Shown: positions 25,423-35,009, counted from the stretch's first letter. The stretch: DNA of 64,000 nt from CAYVHU01 sp964451415 (GCA_964451415.1 CAYVHU010000002.1:181733-245732), one strand, 5' to 3'. A program made the numbers and translations. Notes: generated by a model from the letters alone, not told the origin.

Positions 25423-27804
25423 CTAAAATTTGGTGCCGAAATTAACCCGCATGAGCTGTGTGTTGTCATAAGACTCTTTGATGAGAGCCTGACCGAAATC
25501 CAAGCTGATGGGGCCAACCGGCGAAACCCATGTCACGCCCACGCCAGCGGAAACCCGAATCGAAGCGGAATCGTAAACGTTGCTACCGCTGGGTTTGAGC
25601 TTTGTCACACTGCCGAAATCACTGAAAATCTTACCCGAAACCCCCATCTCCGGCGGCAAGCCAAAGGGAACGGAGAGCTCCACGGCGCCATTGTAGACGT
25701 ATTCACCACCCAACGAATCGAGAGTCCCCTTGTCACGCGGACCGACCCCGGCGCTGGCAAACCCGCGCAAGGTAGAGCCCCCCAGGAAAAAACGATCCAG
25801 CAAGCTGACATTCTGTCCCAGCCCCGTAATAATTCCGACGCGTCCCTTCGCATCGACGACCCAACCTTCCGCCAAGGTGTGATACCCGCCCGCTGACACG
25901 GTATTGCGCAGGTAGGAAACATCGCCTCCCAAACCCGCCAAATCGTTGTTTAAACTAACGTAATAACCTTCCGTAGGATGGATTTTGCTGTTGCGTTTAT
26001 CATAGGTCAGACTATGACCGACGGAGGAAATCAGCTCGCTTCCCGCTTGGTCCTTGATATAAATCGAAGCACCCGGATTCACGCCTGAAATAATTGTCGT
26101 CTTCAGCGTATAGATCCATCCCTGACGCAAATCCGCGGCCAGTGGATAACTCGCCCGCAAGTTCACCCCCGTCTGCGCCGTCGCATACGCGGAACTGGAA
26201 CTTTTCTTGCTATCGGTTCGGTAAACATCAAAACCGGCGGCAATATCTCGGTTCAGGAAATAAGGCTCCGTAAAGCTCAGATTAATCTGGCTTTGACGTT
26301 TGGAAAGACGCGTGCTGAGCGAAAGATGCCGCCCTGTGCCCAGCAAATTGCGTTCCTTGACGGAAAGTTCGAGAAACGCGCTGGTGTCGGTCGAATACCC
26401 GGCCCCAACGGACAGTGAACCCGTCGATTTTTCCTTGACCGCCACGTTGACGATCGCCTTGTCGGGGGCCGAGCCTTCTTCTTGAGACACCGAAACCTTC
26501 TTGAAAAAATTCAGATCTTCGATCCGTTTGATGGAGCGACGAATCTTGGAGGCATTGAAAGCATCACCTTCCGCAACGCGGAATTCGCGACGGATCACCT
26601 TGTCCAAGGTCCGCACATTGCCCGTGATATTGATACGTTCGACGAAAACGCGCGGCCCTTCCTTCACATCGAAGGTCATGTCGATCACACCGCTTTTGCG
26701 GTTACGTTTGGCCTTGGGACGCACATCGACAAAGGCGTACCCTAGATTCCCCGCAGCGGCACTCAAGGCATCGACGGAACGGTCCACAACGGTGGAATCG
26801 TACCAATCACCGCTGACGATCTTGACCTTGTCTTTGACGGCAGCCGCTTTCAAGCCGCGCAGGGCGACCTTCACGGCAACTTTTCCGAATTTGTAGCGCC
26901 GTCCTTCCTCGACCGTGAACGTGATGAAAAACTTGGTGCGGTCGGGGGTCAATTCCGCTTGTGCCGACAAAACCTGAAAATCAGCATAGCCGTTCTTCAG
27001 GTAGTAACGACGCAACAGTTCCTTATCGAAGGCAATCCGATCCGGATCGTAACGATCGTCTTGCGACAAAAAGCGATACCACCGCGTTTCCCGCGTGCGG
27101 ATCACATCGCGCAAATTGGAATCACTGAACGCCCTGTTGCCCAGAAAACGGATGTTTTGCACCGCCGTCAGGGGACCTTCCTTGATTTCATAAATCAAGT
27201 CGATCCGATTTTGCGGCAGTTGGATGATTTTCGGTTCCACGGACACCGCGAAACGGCCACTTTTTTGATAGATCGTCTGGATACGGTTGACGTCGCTTTG
27301 CACCTTGGAACGGGTATAGATCACGCGCGGCTTCAAGGAAATCTCCGACATCAAATCCGAATCCTTGATGCGACGATTTCCCTCGAAGGCGATCCGGTTG
27401 ATCACGGGATTTTCGACCACCTTGACAACCAGTGTCCCCCCTTCCTGACGCATACTGACATCAGCGAAAAGCCCGGTTGCGAACAGGGCCTTCAACGAAC
27501 GGTCCAGACGCTCGGCATTGAACAGGTCGCCTTCGCGTACCAACAAATAGGAGCGCACGGTTTCCGGTTCGATGCGCGCCGTGCCTTCGACGGCAATCGC
27601 CTGAATGGCGCCGGTTTCCTGAGCACCCGTCGTTTGAGCGTGCGCAGCATTGTCCGGATACCACGACAAAATGGCAACGATCAACCCGGTCATGATCAAG
27701 AAAAAAACGCGGCGCAAGGTTAACCCCCGAATGCCTTTAAATATTGTTATCCCAAACCGCCACCGTGGCGAAGTCTGCACGACGAATTTTTTCAAGCGCC
27801 GCAC
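25423..27804 (-). CDS. bamA: Outer membrane protein assembly factor BamA
   Basis: A 793-residue Omp85 protein that inserts beta-barrels in the outer membrane. After a long N-terminal region with a hydrophobic signal segment (about 31-56, ending in AHAQ), five POTRA repeats follow to about residue 440 (IAVEGTARIEPETVRSYL is the first), then the barrel with GFASAGVGPRD (the loop-6 VRGF/Y region) and a C-terminal signature ending in NFGTKF. It lies between rseP and the skp-like gene. Confidence 0.97.
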   Translation of the reverse strand: MRRLKKFVVQTSPRWRFGITIFKGIRGLTLRRVFFLIMTGLIVAILSWYPDNAAHAQTTGAQETGAIQAIAVEGTARIEPETVRSYLLVREGDLFNAERLDRSLKALFATGLFADVSMRQEGGTLVVKVVENPVINRIAFEGNRRIKDSDLMSEISLKPRVIYTRSKVQSDVNRIQTIYQKSGRFAVSVEPKIIQLPQNRIDLIYEIKEGPLTAVQNIRFLGNRAFSDSNLRDVIRTRETRWYRFLSQDDRYDPDRIAFDKELLRRYYLKNGYADFQVLSAQAELTPDRTKFFITFTVEEGRRYKFGKVAVKVALRGLKAAAVKDKVKIVSGDWYDSTVVDRSVDALSAAAGNLGYAFVDVRPKAKRNRKSGVIDMTFDVKEGPRVFVERINITGNVRTLDKVIRREFRVAEGDAFNASKIRRSIKRIEDLNFFKKVSVSQEEGSAPDKAIVNVAVKEKSTGSLSVGAGYSTDTSAFLELSVKERNLLGTGRHLSLSTRLSKRQSQINLSFTEPYFLNRDIAAGFDVYRTDSKKSSSSAYATAQTGVNLRASYPLAADLRQGWIYTLKTTIISGVNPGASIYIKDQAGSELISSVGHSLTYDKRNSKIHPTEGYYVSLNNDLAGLGGDVSYLRNTVSAGGYHTLAEGWVVDAKGRVGIITGLGQNVSLLDRFFLGGSTLRGFASAGVGPRDKGTLDSLGGEYVYNGAVELSVPFGLPPEMGVSGKIFSDFGSVTKLKPSGSNVYDSASIRVSAGVGVTWVSPVGPISLDFGQALIKESYDNTQLMRVNFGTKF

Positions 27805-27829
27805 TACAGCCAGATCAGACCAAGCCGGA

Positions 27830-28960
27830 TCAGATCAAACCGAACCGCCCCAGAATGCGCTCAAAATCGTTCCAGGTCGCAAAAACCATCAAAATCAATA
27901 CCAAAACCAAACCCAAACGAAAACCGTATTCTTGAATTTTAGGGCTTAAAGGCCGTCCCCGCACCGCTTCGGCGGCATAAAACACCAAATGCCCACCATC
28001 CAATACGGGAACGGGGAACAGGTTGATCAGGCCGAGATTGATGCTGAGGATTGCCAGAAAACGGAGAATCGGAAGCATCCCGCCGCGTGCCGCGTCGCCG
28101 GACACCTCGGCAATCATGATCACCCCGCCCAATTCCTTGGTGCTGCGGCGCCCCGTAAACATTTCACCGATACCGCTTAAAATTCTCGCACTTAACGCAT
28201 AGGTTTGTTCCACACCCATGAGCAGCCCCGTCGCGACTCCGGCACGTTGCGAAACGCTGCGCTTCGGATCCGGACGGACCCCCAGCAGGCCTTTGGGCCT
28301 GACGTCTGCCCCGGCCCCCGGCGCCGTCCACGGACGCGGCGTCGCGGTAATGTTCAAGCGCTTTCCCCCACGCTCGATCCCAAAAAACAATGCCGAGCCG
28401 GCGTTCGCCGAAACAATGGCACTGAGCTGCGAGAACAACTGCACCTTCTGCCCGTTGATCGTCACGATCTCATCACCGGCTTGAAACCCGGCATCTTCGG
28501 CAGCAGTACCGGACATAACCGCCCCCACGACGGACAAAGCACGCGGCATGCCGTAAATGGAATTGACCGCCCACAACACCAAGATGGCGAAAACGAAATT
28601 GGCGACGGGCCCCGCAGCGACGATCGCCGCACGCTGGCCCAGCCGCTTGTGATGAAAAGAGACTTCTTTCTCCGCCTCCGTCATGGGGCGTTCTTCGGTA
28701 TCGTCAACGCCGGTGACCATGTCCCCTTCACCGAACATTTTGACGTAACCGCCCAAGGGCACAAGGCTGAGGCGCCAGCGCGTGCCATGACGGTCGTTGA
28801 AGCCCCACAGCTCCTTGCCGAAGCCGATGGAAAACACTTCAATCCTGACACCATTTCGGCGCGCAACCAGAAAATGGCCCAACTCGTGCACAAACACCAA
28901 GACGGTCAAGACGCCTAAAAACGGGATGATATCTTGTGCGGCGAGGGATAAAAATTCCAT
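27830..28960 (-). CDS. rseP: Site-2 metalloprotease RseP family (M50B)
   Basis: A 376-residue inner-membrane zinc protease for intramembrane cleavage of anti-sigma factors. The zinc motif HELGH lies in the first helix (LVFVHELGHFLVARR), one PDZ-like domain occupies the middle (about 120-220), and the third zinc ligand is in VPVLDGGHLVFY. Bacteria often have RseP upstream of bamA, as here. Confidence 0.96.
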   Translation of the reverse strand: MEFLSLAAQDIIPFLGVLTVLVFVHELGHFLVARRNGVRIEVFSIGFGKELWGFNDRHGTRWRLSLVPLGGYVKMFGEGDMVTGVDDTEERPMTEAEKEVSFHHKRLGQRAAIVAAGPVANFVFAILVLWAVNSIYGMPRALSVVGAVMSGTAAEDAGFQAGDEIVTINGQKVQLFSQLSAIVSANAGSALFFGIERGGKRLNITATPRPWTAPGAGADVRPKGLLGVRPDPKRSVSQRAGVATGLLMGVEQTYALSARILSGIGEMFTGRRSTKELGGVIMIAEVSGDAARGGMLPILRFLAILSINLGLINLFPVPVLDGGHLVFYAAEAVRGRPLSPKIQEYGFRLGLVLVLILMVFATWNDFERILGRFGLI

Positions 28961-28972
28961 GTTTTTATATCC

Positions 28973-30220
28973 TTACGCGTTTTTCTTAATGTCTAGGATT
29001 GTTTTTGTTCTTTTCACACAGACCCGCTCTGCCCGCTCGCGAGCCTCCGTATCCAAAGAAAAAACAGCATCAAGCGAAGGTAGCCCCCCCAAGGCACCTT
29101 GAACCTTCAGTTCATCCAACACCGTTTCCACCACGCGCGCAATGTCCAAGAATCCAATTTTGTGCGCCAGAAAGGCCGCCACGGCAACTTCATTGGCCGC
29201 ATTCAGCGCCGTGGGCGCGCCACCGCCTTCCTCAAGGCACACTCGCGCCAGACGCAAAGCCGGAAAACGCTCTTCACTGGGAGCCTCGAACGTCAAGGTC
29301 CCGATATCGGTCAGAGACAAGGGATGCGCAGGCGTTGCCATGCGCTCCGGCCAGGCCAGAGCATAAGCAATCGGCGTCCGCATGTCAGGAGTCCCTAGTT
29401 GCGCCAGAACCGAACCGTCCACATAACTCACCATGGAATGCACCACCGATTGCGGATGCACCACGATGTCAATGGCGTTGACGGGCACGTGGAACAAATG
29501 AAAGGCCTCGATCACCTCCAGGCCCTTGTTCATCATCGTGGCGCTATCGATGCTGATTTTTGCGCCCATGTCCCAATTAGGATGCGCCACCGCCTGCTCA
29601 GGCGTCTTGGTCGCCATTTCCGCCAGGGACAGATCGCGAAACGGTCCTCCCGACGCCGTCAAAGTGATTTTCGTCACCTTATCGGCACGTTCAAAATCGA
29701 ACACTTGAAAAATGGCGCTGTGTTCTGAATCAACGGGAAGCAATGTCGCCCCGCCCTTGCGCACCTCTTCGACCATCAGCGCCCCCGCACTGACCAGCGT
29801 TTCCTTGTTGGCCAACGCCACCAAAGCGCCCCGGCGCGCGGCCTGCAAGGTGGGCTTGAGGCCCGCCGTACCGACAATCGCGGCAACCACGATGTCAGAC
29901 GGACGCTGCGCGGCCATCTCCACCGCCTGCGCGCCCGCAGCGACCTCAATGCCGCTACCCCCGAGCAAGTCTTTCAGCGCGCCATAACGGCTTTCATCCG
30001 CAACCACGGCCAATTTGGCCCCCAACTCGCGCGCCTGATGCGCCAGAAGCTCAACATTGCGGTTGCAACTCAGGGCTTCGACGCAAAACCCGTGGCGATC
30101 GCGCGCCAGTAAATCGACGGTATTGCCGCCGATCGACCCCGTCGATCCCAACACCGTGACGCATTTCGGAGCAACATCACGATGAACGGCTTTTTGTGCG
30201 AATCCGTTTACGAAAGCCAT
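28973..30220 (-). CDS. dxr: 1-deoxy-D-xylulose-5-phosphate reductoisomerase
   Basis: A 415-residue NADPH enzyme of the MEP isoprenoid pathway. The N-terminal nucleotide-binding motif VLGSTGSIGGNTVDLL, NKETLVSAG, the substrate/metal segment LPVDSEHSAIFQ, then SGGPFRD and MGAKISIDSATMMNKGLE are all present. The start overlaps the end of cdsA by 13 bases. Confidence 0.97.
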   Translation of the reverse strand: MAFVNGFAQKAVHRDVAPKCVTVLGSTGSIGGNTVDLLARDRHGFCVEALSCNRNVELLAHQARELGAKLAVVADESRYGALKDLLGGSGIEVAAGAQAVEMAAQRPSDIVVAAIVGTAGLKPTLQAARRGALVALANKETLVSAGALMVEEVRKGGATLLPVDSEHSAIFQVFDFERADKVTKITLTASGGPFRDLSLAEMATKTPEQAVAHPNWDMGAKISIDSATMMNKGLEVIEAFHLFHVPVNAIDIVVHPQSVVHSMVSYVDGSVLAQLGTPDMRTPIAYALAWPERMATPAHPLSLTDIGTLTFEAPSEERFPALRLARVCLEEGGGAPTALNAANEVAVAAFLAHKIGFLDIARVVETVLDELKVQGALGGLPSLDAVFSLDTEARERAERVCVKRTKTILDIKKNA

Positions 30221-30891
30221 GACAGCACACTGTCCTTTAATCCAAAATTCAATGCCGCCAGGACAAGCGAGGCGGCCAGCAGGCCGTCAACCCGGTCGAA
30301 CAAGCCGCCATGTCCAGGAATGATCTGTCCTGAATCCTTGATGCCAAAACGGCGTTTACACAAACTTTCCAAAAGGTCGCCCATCTGGCTGACAACGCTA
30401 ACCAGCATTGCGAAAGCGGCGCTTCCCACGCCCGCCCACGTGCCGGTGGCAAACGATATAACGGCCCACCCCGCAAGCGCGCTGGTGATCACACCCCCCG
30501 CAAATCCGGCCCATGTCTTGTTCGGACTGATGTGCGGCGCCAGTTTCGGCCCCCCGAAGCTCAAACCGAAGACGTATCCCCCCGTGTCCGCTCCCCACAC
30601 AACGGCCAGCAGCCAGAACACGGCGACATTTCCGACTTCGGGATCGGCGCGCAGGAACCATAAGGCCCCATAACTCGCCGCAAAATAGATAATGCCCCCC
30701 AACACCCATAGGGGACGCATTTTGACCATCTGCGCCCATTCGTACACCAAAATCAGCGACATCACACCAATCAAGGCATGGTAGACCCACCCCCCCGCAA
30801 GGACCGCCAGCACGACCGGCGGGGCCAGAGCCGCGATGGAAAGCAGGCGCAAAACGAATGAACGTTCCAATCGGGGTATTTTCTCAGACAC
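30208..30891 (-). CDS. cdsA: Phosphatidate cytidylyltransferase
   Basis: A 227-residue polytopic membrane enzyme making CDP-diacylglycerol. The C-terminal signature is clear: SQMGDLLESLCKRRFGIKDS followed by PGHGGLFDRVDGLLAAS, with the catalytic Asp residues. Six to seven hydrophobic segments precede it. It overlaps uppS and dxr by a few bases on each side. Confidence 0.95.
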   Translation of the reverse strand: MSEKIPRLERSFVLRLLSIAALAPPVVLAVLAGGWVYHALIGVMSLILVYEWAQMVKMRPLWVLGGIIYFAASYGALWFLRADPEVGNVAVFWLLAVVWGADTGGYVFGLSFGGPKLAPHISPNKTWAGFAGGVITSALAGWAVISFATGTWAGVGSAAFAMLVSVVSQMGDLLESLCKRRFGIKDSGQIIPGHGGLFDRVDGLLAASLVLAALNFGLKDSVLSWLS

Positions 30892-31621
30892 TCAACGTCC
30901 CGTACCTACGTTCACGCGCCTGAAAGGTGGCAACGGCGTCGCAGAACGCTTCGCCCCCAAAATCAGGCCACAAGGCGTCGGTAAAGACGAATTCCGTATA
31001 CGCCGCCTGCCAGAGCAAAAAATTGGAAATGCGCTGTTCGCCAGACGTGCGAATGAGAAGGTCCGGATCGGGAATCCCCTTTGTATCGAGGTGCGCTGCG
31101 AATTTTTCTTGCGTGATATCGTCAGGGTCCAGGGCTCCGGCCTTGACCTGCTCCGCCAGGGCCCGGGTGGCGGCCACGATTTCCGCTCGTCCGCCGTAAC
31201 TCAGCGCAAGATTCAAATTGAGGCCCTGATTGGCGCGGGTGCGCTCTTCCGCCCTTAAAATCAGCTCCTGGATATCGTCGGGCAGACGAGACCGTTCACC
31301 AATGACGCGAAAGCGCACGCCTTGTTTATGCAATTCCGCCAATTCCTTGCGTAAATAAAGTCGCAAAAGGCCCATCAGACCCAAAATCTCGGCGGAAGGG
31401 CGTTTCCAGTTCTCAGACGAAAACCCGAACAACGTCAGGTGTTTAACCCCCATGTCCGCAGCCGCTTTGATGACGGCACGCACGGATTCAGCCCCCCGGC
31501 GATGACCTTCGATACGCGGCAATCCCCGACGCGACGCCCAACGCCCATTGCCATCCATGATCACGGCAACGTGGATCGGCGCAGGCGGACTGGATATTGC
31601 CGTTTGAGGATCGGATGACAT
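30884..31621 (-). CDS. uppS: Undecaprenyl diphosphate synthase
   Basis: A 245-residue cis-prenyltransferase producing the C55 carrier for peptidoglycan and O-antigen. The motif HVAVIMDGNGRWA with the catalytic Asp, GHRRGAESV, FSSENWKRP, and the C-terminal DLLIRTSGEQRISNFLLWQ are present. Start set at ATG 31621 (MSSDPQ), with AAGG eleven bases upstream; a TTG at 31654 would add eleven unlike residues. It overlaps cdsA by eight bases. Confidence 0.95.
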   Translation of the reverse strand: MSSDPQTAISSPPAPIHVAVIMDGNGRWASRRGLPRIEGHRRGAESVRAVIKAAADMGVKHLTLFGFSSENWKRPSAEILGLMGLLRLYLRKELAELHKQGVRFRVIGERSRLPDDIQELILRAEERTRANQGLNLNLALSYGGRAEIVAATRALAEQVKAGALDPDDITQEKFAAHLDTKGIPDPDLLIRTSGEQRISNFLLWQAAYTEFVFTDALWPDFGGEAFCDAVATFQARERRYGTLSV

Positions 31622-31665
31622 CGTGCAAAAAAACCTTGGCCAATTACCAGACAAACCACACAGAT

Positions 31666-32229
31666 CTAAACCTGCATGATTTCGCTTTCCTTCTGGGACA
31701 GGGCGTCATCGACAAGTTTGACGTGATGGTCGGTAAACCCCTGAACCTCGTCGGAATATTGGCGCAATTCGTCCTCAGAAATATCACCGTTCTTTTCCGC
31801 CGCTTTCAATTCATCCATACCGTGACGACGCACGTTGCGCACCGCGATGCGTGCATCTTCGGCGTACTTACCGGCAATTTTCCCCAGTTCCTTGCGCCGT
31901 TCCTCATTCAGGGGCGGAATGGGAATGCGCACCAACTGACCGTCGCATTGCGGATTGAGGCCGAGGCCGGAATCCATAATGGCTTTTTCCACAGCCTTCA
32001 CCATTCCCTTATCCCACACCTGAATGGACAGCATGCGCGATTCCGGCACACTCACCGTACCCACCTGATTGAGCGGCATTGCCTGGCCATAGGCTTCAAC
32101 GCTAATGGGTTCAAGCAAGCTGGTCGAAGCGCGCCCCGTACGCAGCCCTGCAAATTCCTTATGCAGCACATCGAGCGCGCCTTCCATGCGGCGTTTCAGA
32201 TCCGTTTTCAAAGCAGCAATATCCGCCAC
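31666..32229 (-). CDS. frr: Ribosome recycling factor
   Basis: A 187-residue two-domain protein that splits the post-termination ribosome with EF-G. It shows RRMEGALDVLHKEFAGLRTG at the N-terminus, then VEAYGQAMPLNQVGTVSVPE and RIPIPPLNEERRKELGK. It follows pyrH after a 91-base gap that holds a tandem repeat. Confidence 0.97.
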   Translation of the reverse strand: MADIAALKTDLKRRMEGALDVLHKEFAGLRTGRASTSLLEPISVEAYGQAMPLNQVGTVSVPESRMLSIQVWDKGMVKAVEKAIMDSGLGLNPQCDGQLVRIPIPPLNEERRKELGKIAGKYAEDARIAVRNVRRHGMDELKAAEKNGDISEDELRQYSDEVQGFTDHHVKLVDDALSQKESEIMQV

Positions 32230-32280
32230 GTTTCATCCCCTTGTCGCTTTCCCGTCCCCGGCTGTGGACGCCGAACGGAC

Positions 32281-32337
32281 CGTTATTTCACAATCGTACC
32301 GTTATTTCATGATCGTAGCGTTATTCCACAATCGTAA
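32281..32337. repeat. Three 19-bp tandem units spanning the pyrH stop codon
   Basis: Units at 32281-32299, 32300-32318 and 32319-32337 share CGTTATT(T/C)CA(C/T)(A/G)ATCGTA. The third contains the last codons and TAA of pyrH on the minus strand; the other two lie downstream in the pyrH-frr gap, so the gene's tail appears to have been copied twice. Confidence 0.85.
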
Positions 32338-33037
32338 ACGTGCCTCGCCCATCCACCACCTCGGCGAAAGCGCCCGAAGTGTGTAGCGAAAACACCAAAA
32401 TGGGCAAGCCGTTATCGCGTGCCAGCGCAATCGCCGAAGTATCCATGACGCGCAAATCCCGAGCCAGGACATCTTGATAGCTCAACGCGTCGTAGCGTGT
32501 CGCGGTGGAATCCTTCTTCGGATCCGCGCTATAGACACCGTCTACCTGTGTGCCTTTCAACAACGCATCACAATTCATTTCGATGGCACGCAACGCCGCC
32601 GCCGTGTCGGTGGTGAAAAACGGATTTCCGGTTCCCGCCGCAAAGATCACCACGCGGCCCTTTTCCATATGCCGGACGGCACGGCGACGGACAAAGGGCT
32701 CACACACGGTATTCATGGGAATGGCGGACTGAACACGGGTCGCGACACCTTTGGCTTCCAGGGCGCTTTGCATCGCCAGCGCGTTCATCACGGTGGCCAG
32801 CATGCCCATATAGTCGGCACTGGTGCGTTCGATATTCGCCGCCGCGGAAGAAACACCACGAAAAATATTGCCGCCCCCGATCACCAGACAGACCTCGACC
32901 CCCATGGCGTGAACCGTCTTGATTTCATCAGCGGTTCTCTGGAGCATCTGCGCATCGAGACCGAATGCCTTCTCCCCCATGAGCCCTTCGCCCGACAATT
33001 TGAGCAATACGCGCCGGTACTTCAGTGCCTTGGTCAT
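32321..33037 (-). CDS. pyrH: Uridylate kinase
   Basis: A 238-residue amino-acid-kinase-family enzyme phosphorylating UMP. Signatures: RVLLKLSGEGLMGEKAFGLD, VIGGGNIFRG, the middle ADYMGMLATVMNALA and GTGNPFFTTDTAAALRA. The ATG lies about 170 bases upstream-side from the tsf terminator, so it probably has its own promoter in 33038-33160. Its 3' end is part of a tandem repeat. Confidence 0.97.
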   Translation of the reverse strand: MTKALKYRRVLLKLSGEGLMGEKAFGLDAQMLQRTADEIKTVHAMGVEVCLVIGGGNIFRGVSSAAANIERTSADYMGMLATVMNALAMQSALEAKGVATRVQSAIPMNTVCEPFVRRRAVRHMEKGRVVIFAAGTGNPFFTTDTAAALRAIEMNCDALLKGTQVDGVYSADPKKDSTATRYDALSYQDVLARDLRVMDTSAIALARDNGLPILVFSLHTSGAFAEVVDGRGTFTIVE

Positions 33038-33156
33038 GGGTGTCCGTATCCGTATGGTCCATTTTCAAAATTCGTAGGGATACTACACCAGTATCGCCAA
33101 TGTTACAGCTTTTAAGAAGTTCGTTTATCCACTTGAAAACAGGCAAATTCAAGGCG

Positions 33157-33190
33157 CAAAAAAGCCGGGGCGCCATACGACGTCCCGGCT
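33157..33190 (-). terminator. Rho-independent terminator after rpsB-tsf
   Basis: AGCCGGG (33162-33168) pairs with CCCGGCT (33184-33190), with further pairing inside, and TTTTTT follows on the minus strand. It is 16 bases past the tsf stop. Confidence 0.8.
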
Positions 33191-33205
33191 AAATTACGGA
33201 AAGGT

Positions 33206-34102
33206 TCAAACGCCGGCCACAGCGGCAACTTCGGCGGCAAAATCCTCTTCCTTCTTCTCAAGGCCCTCGCCCAGAGCAAACCGTGCAAATCCGCTCACGT
33301 CCACGCCAGCGTCTTTGGCGGCCTTGGAAACCTTGTTTTCGCCGTCGATCACAAAGACTTGCTCAAGCAGGCAAACTTCACCGTAAAATTTGTTAATTCG
33401 CCCTTGAATCATCTTTTCGATGATTTCTTCCGGCTTCCCGGACTCGCGGGCCTGTTCACTCAACACCTGTTTTTCGCGTTCCACAATCTCCGGATCCAGG
33501 TCGTCGCGTGACAAGGACGCCGGATTGGTGGCGGCCACATGCATCGCTACCTGCTTGCCAAAGCCCTGATCATCTTTCCCTTTGGTCGCAACCAGAACGC
33601 CGATTCTCCCCAAACCGTCAACGATGGCGCCGTGAACGTAAGCCGCAACAGCACCGTCGCCGGCATCCAGAATCTGCACACGGCGCAAATTCATATTTTC
33701 GCCGATGGTGCTGATCATATGCGTCAGTTCTTCCGCCACGCTGCGCCCCGTACCGGGGTAATCCATCGCTTTCAAGGCATCCGCGTCACCGTCGGTTTGC
33801 AACGCCAACTTCGCCACCTCGGAAACGAACGTCTGGAATTGAGCATTGCGCGCCACAAAATCGGTCTCGGCGTTGACTTCAACCAGCGCCCCTTTGCCGC
33901 CATCCACGAAAACGCCGATCAAACCTTCAGAAGCGATACGACCAGACTTCTTAGCCGCCGCCGCCAGTCCCTTGGTGCGCAACCAATCTTCGGCAGCGTG
34001 CAGGTCTCCCGCGGTTTCCGTCAGAGCTTTCTTACAATCCATCATGCCCGCGCCGGAGCTTTGACGCAGTTCCTTTACGAGGGCGGCGGTGATCTCAGCC
34101 AT
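33206..34102 (-). CDS. tsf: Translation elongation factor Ts
   Basis: A 298-residue nucleotide-exchange factor for EF-Tu. The UBA-like start AEITAALVKELRQSSGAGMM, DCKKALTET, and the core TDFVARNAQFQTFV are typical. Start set at ATG 34102 after GGAGAGG; a long in-frame extension to 34321 runs through rpsB and is not real. It is 52 bases downstream of rpsB. Confidence 0.97.
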   Translation of the reverse strand: MAEITAALVKELRQSSGAGMMDCKKALTETAGDLHAAEDWLRTKGLAAAAKKSGRIASEGLIGVFVDGGKGALVEVNAETDFVARNAQFQTFVSEVAKLALQTDGDADALKAMDYPGTGRSVAEELTHMISTIGENMNLRRVQILDAGDGAVAAYVHGAIVDGLGRIGVLVATKGKDDQGFGKQVAMHVAATNPASLSRDDLDPEIVEREKQVLSEQARESGKPEEIIEKMIQGRINKFYGEVCLLEQVFVIDGENKVSKAAKDAGVDVSGFARFALGEGLEKKEEDFAAEVAAVAGV

Positions 34103-34154
34103 CTTAAACCTCTCCATTACCTTTAAACTGTATGTTTTTGAAAAACAGTGAAAA

Positions 34155-35009
34155 TTAAGCGATTTTTTCCGGTACGACCTCGGCTTCGACAGGAGCAACT
34201 TCAACCGCCGGCTGTTCGACAACCGCGGGCTGTTCGACAGCCACCGGCTGTTCAACCACCAACGTCTCTGCAACAGGCTCCGCAGCGGCGCCCAGATCGG
34301 CACCGGAACCAACAGCTTCAACCTGAATCCCGTCCAGAACGGAACCGGAAATCAAATCGCAATACGTCGTAATGGCGCGAATGGCATCATCATTGCCAGG
34401 GATCGGATAATCAATACCCTTCGGATCGGAGTTGCTGTCAAGAATGGCGACCACCGGAATGCCCAGCTTGTTGGCCTCGGCCACCGCGATGGCTTCCTTG
34501 TTGGTGTCGATAACGAACAGGATATCGGGCAGGCCTCCCATATCGCGAATGCCCCCCAGCGCCAGTTCCAGCTTGTCGCGTTCACGGGTGAGTTGCAGCA
34601 ATTCCTTTTTGGTCAGGCCCGCAGACTTTTCCGGGTTGCCCAACTGATCGTCCAGATCGCGCAAGCGCTTGATCGAACCCGAAATGGTTTGCCAGTTGGT
34701 CATCATGCCACCCAACCAGCGGTGATTGACGAAGTACTGGCCGCATTTTTTTGCGGCTTCGGCGACTTTTTCGGACGCCTGACGTTTGGTGCCGACGAAC
34801 AGCACGCGCCCACCACCGGCGACCACGTCGCGCACAACTTCCATGGCGCGGTTCAGCAACGGCGCCGTCTGGCCCAGATCAATGATGTGAATCGAGTTGC
34901 GCGCACCGAACAGGTACGGCGCCATTTTCGGGTTCCAACGACGCGTGTTGTGGCCGAAGTGAACGCCGGCTTCCAAAAGCTGACGCATGGTTAACGATGG
35001 CATTGCCAT
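34155..35009 (-). CDS. rpsB: 30S ribosomal protein S2 with repetitive C-terminal tail
   Basis: A 284-residue S2 protein: MRQLLEAGVHFGHNTRRWNP, then FVGTKRQASEKV, HRWLGGMMTNW and the phosphate-binding-like IDTNKEAIAVAEANKLGIP are all normal. After about residue 245 the protein ends in a low-complexity tail of Val, Glu, Pro and Ala with three VEQP units, encoded by an 18-bp tandem repeat. Alphaproteobacterial S2 proteins often carry acidic tails of varied length. Confidence 0.97.
   Translation of the reverse strand: MAMPSLTMRQLLEAGVHFGHNTRRWNPKMAPYLFGARNSIHIIDLGQTAPLLNRAMEVVRDVVAGGGRVLFVGTKRQASEKVAEAAKKCGQYFVNHRWLGGMMTNWQTISGSIKRLRDLDDQLGNPEKSAGLTKKELLQLTRERDKLELALGGIRDMGGLPDILFVIDTNKEAIAVAEANKLGIPVVAILDSNSDPKGIDYPIPGNDDAIRAITTYCDLISGSVLDGIQVEAVGSGADLGAAAEPVAETLVVEQPVAVEQPAVVEQPAVEVAPVEAEVVPEKIA
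34206..34259 (-). repeat. Three 18-bp tandem units in the rpsB 3' end
   Basis: Units at 34206-34223, 34224-34241 and 34242-34259 share GGCTGTTC and encode a six-residue VEQP-containing step three times in frame. Confidence 0.8.

Noticed and set aside
34103..34154. Hairpin-like CTGT...ACAG in the rpsB-tsf gap
   Set aside because: The stem is mostly A-T pairs with an internal mismatch; not convincing as an attenuator.
34103..34321. N-terminal extension of tsf
   Set aside because: The extra frame is an out-of-phase reading of the repetitive rpsB tail (Arg/Leu/Ser-rich), and the ATG at 34102 has a strong ribosome site and the normal EF-Ts start.
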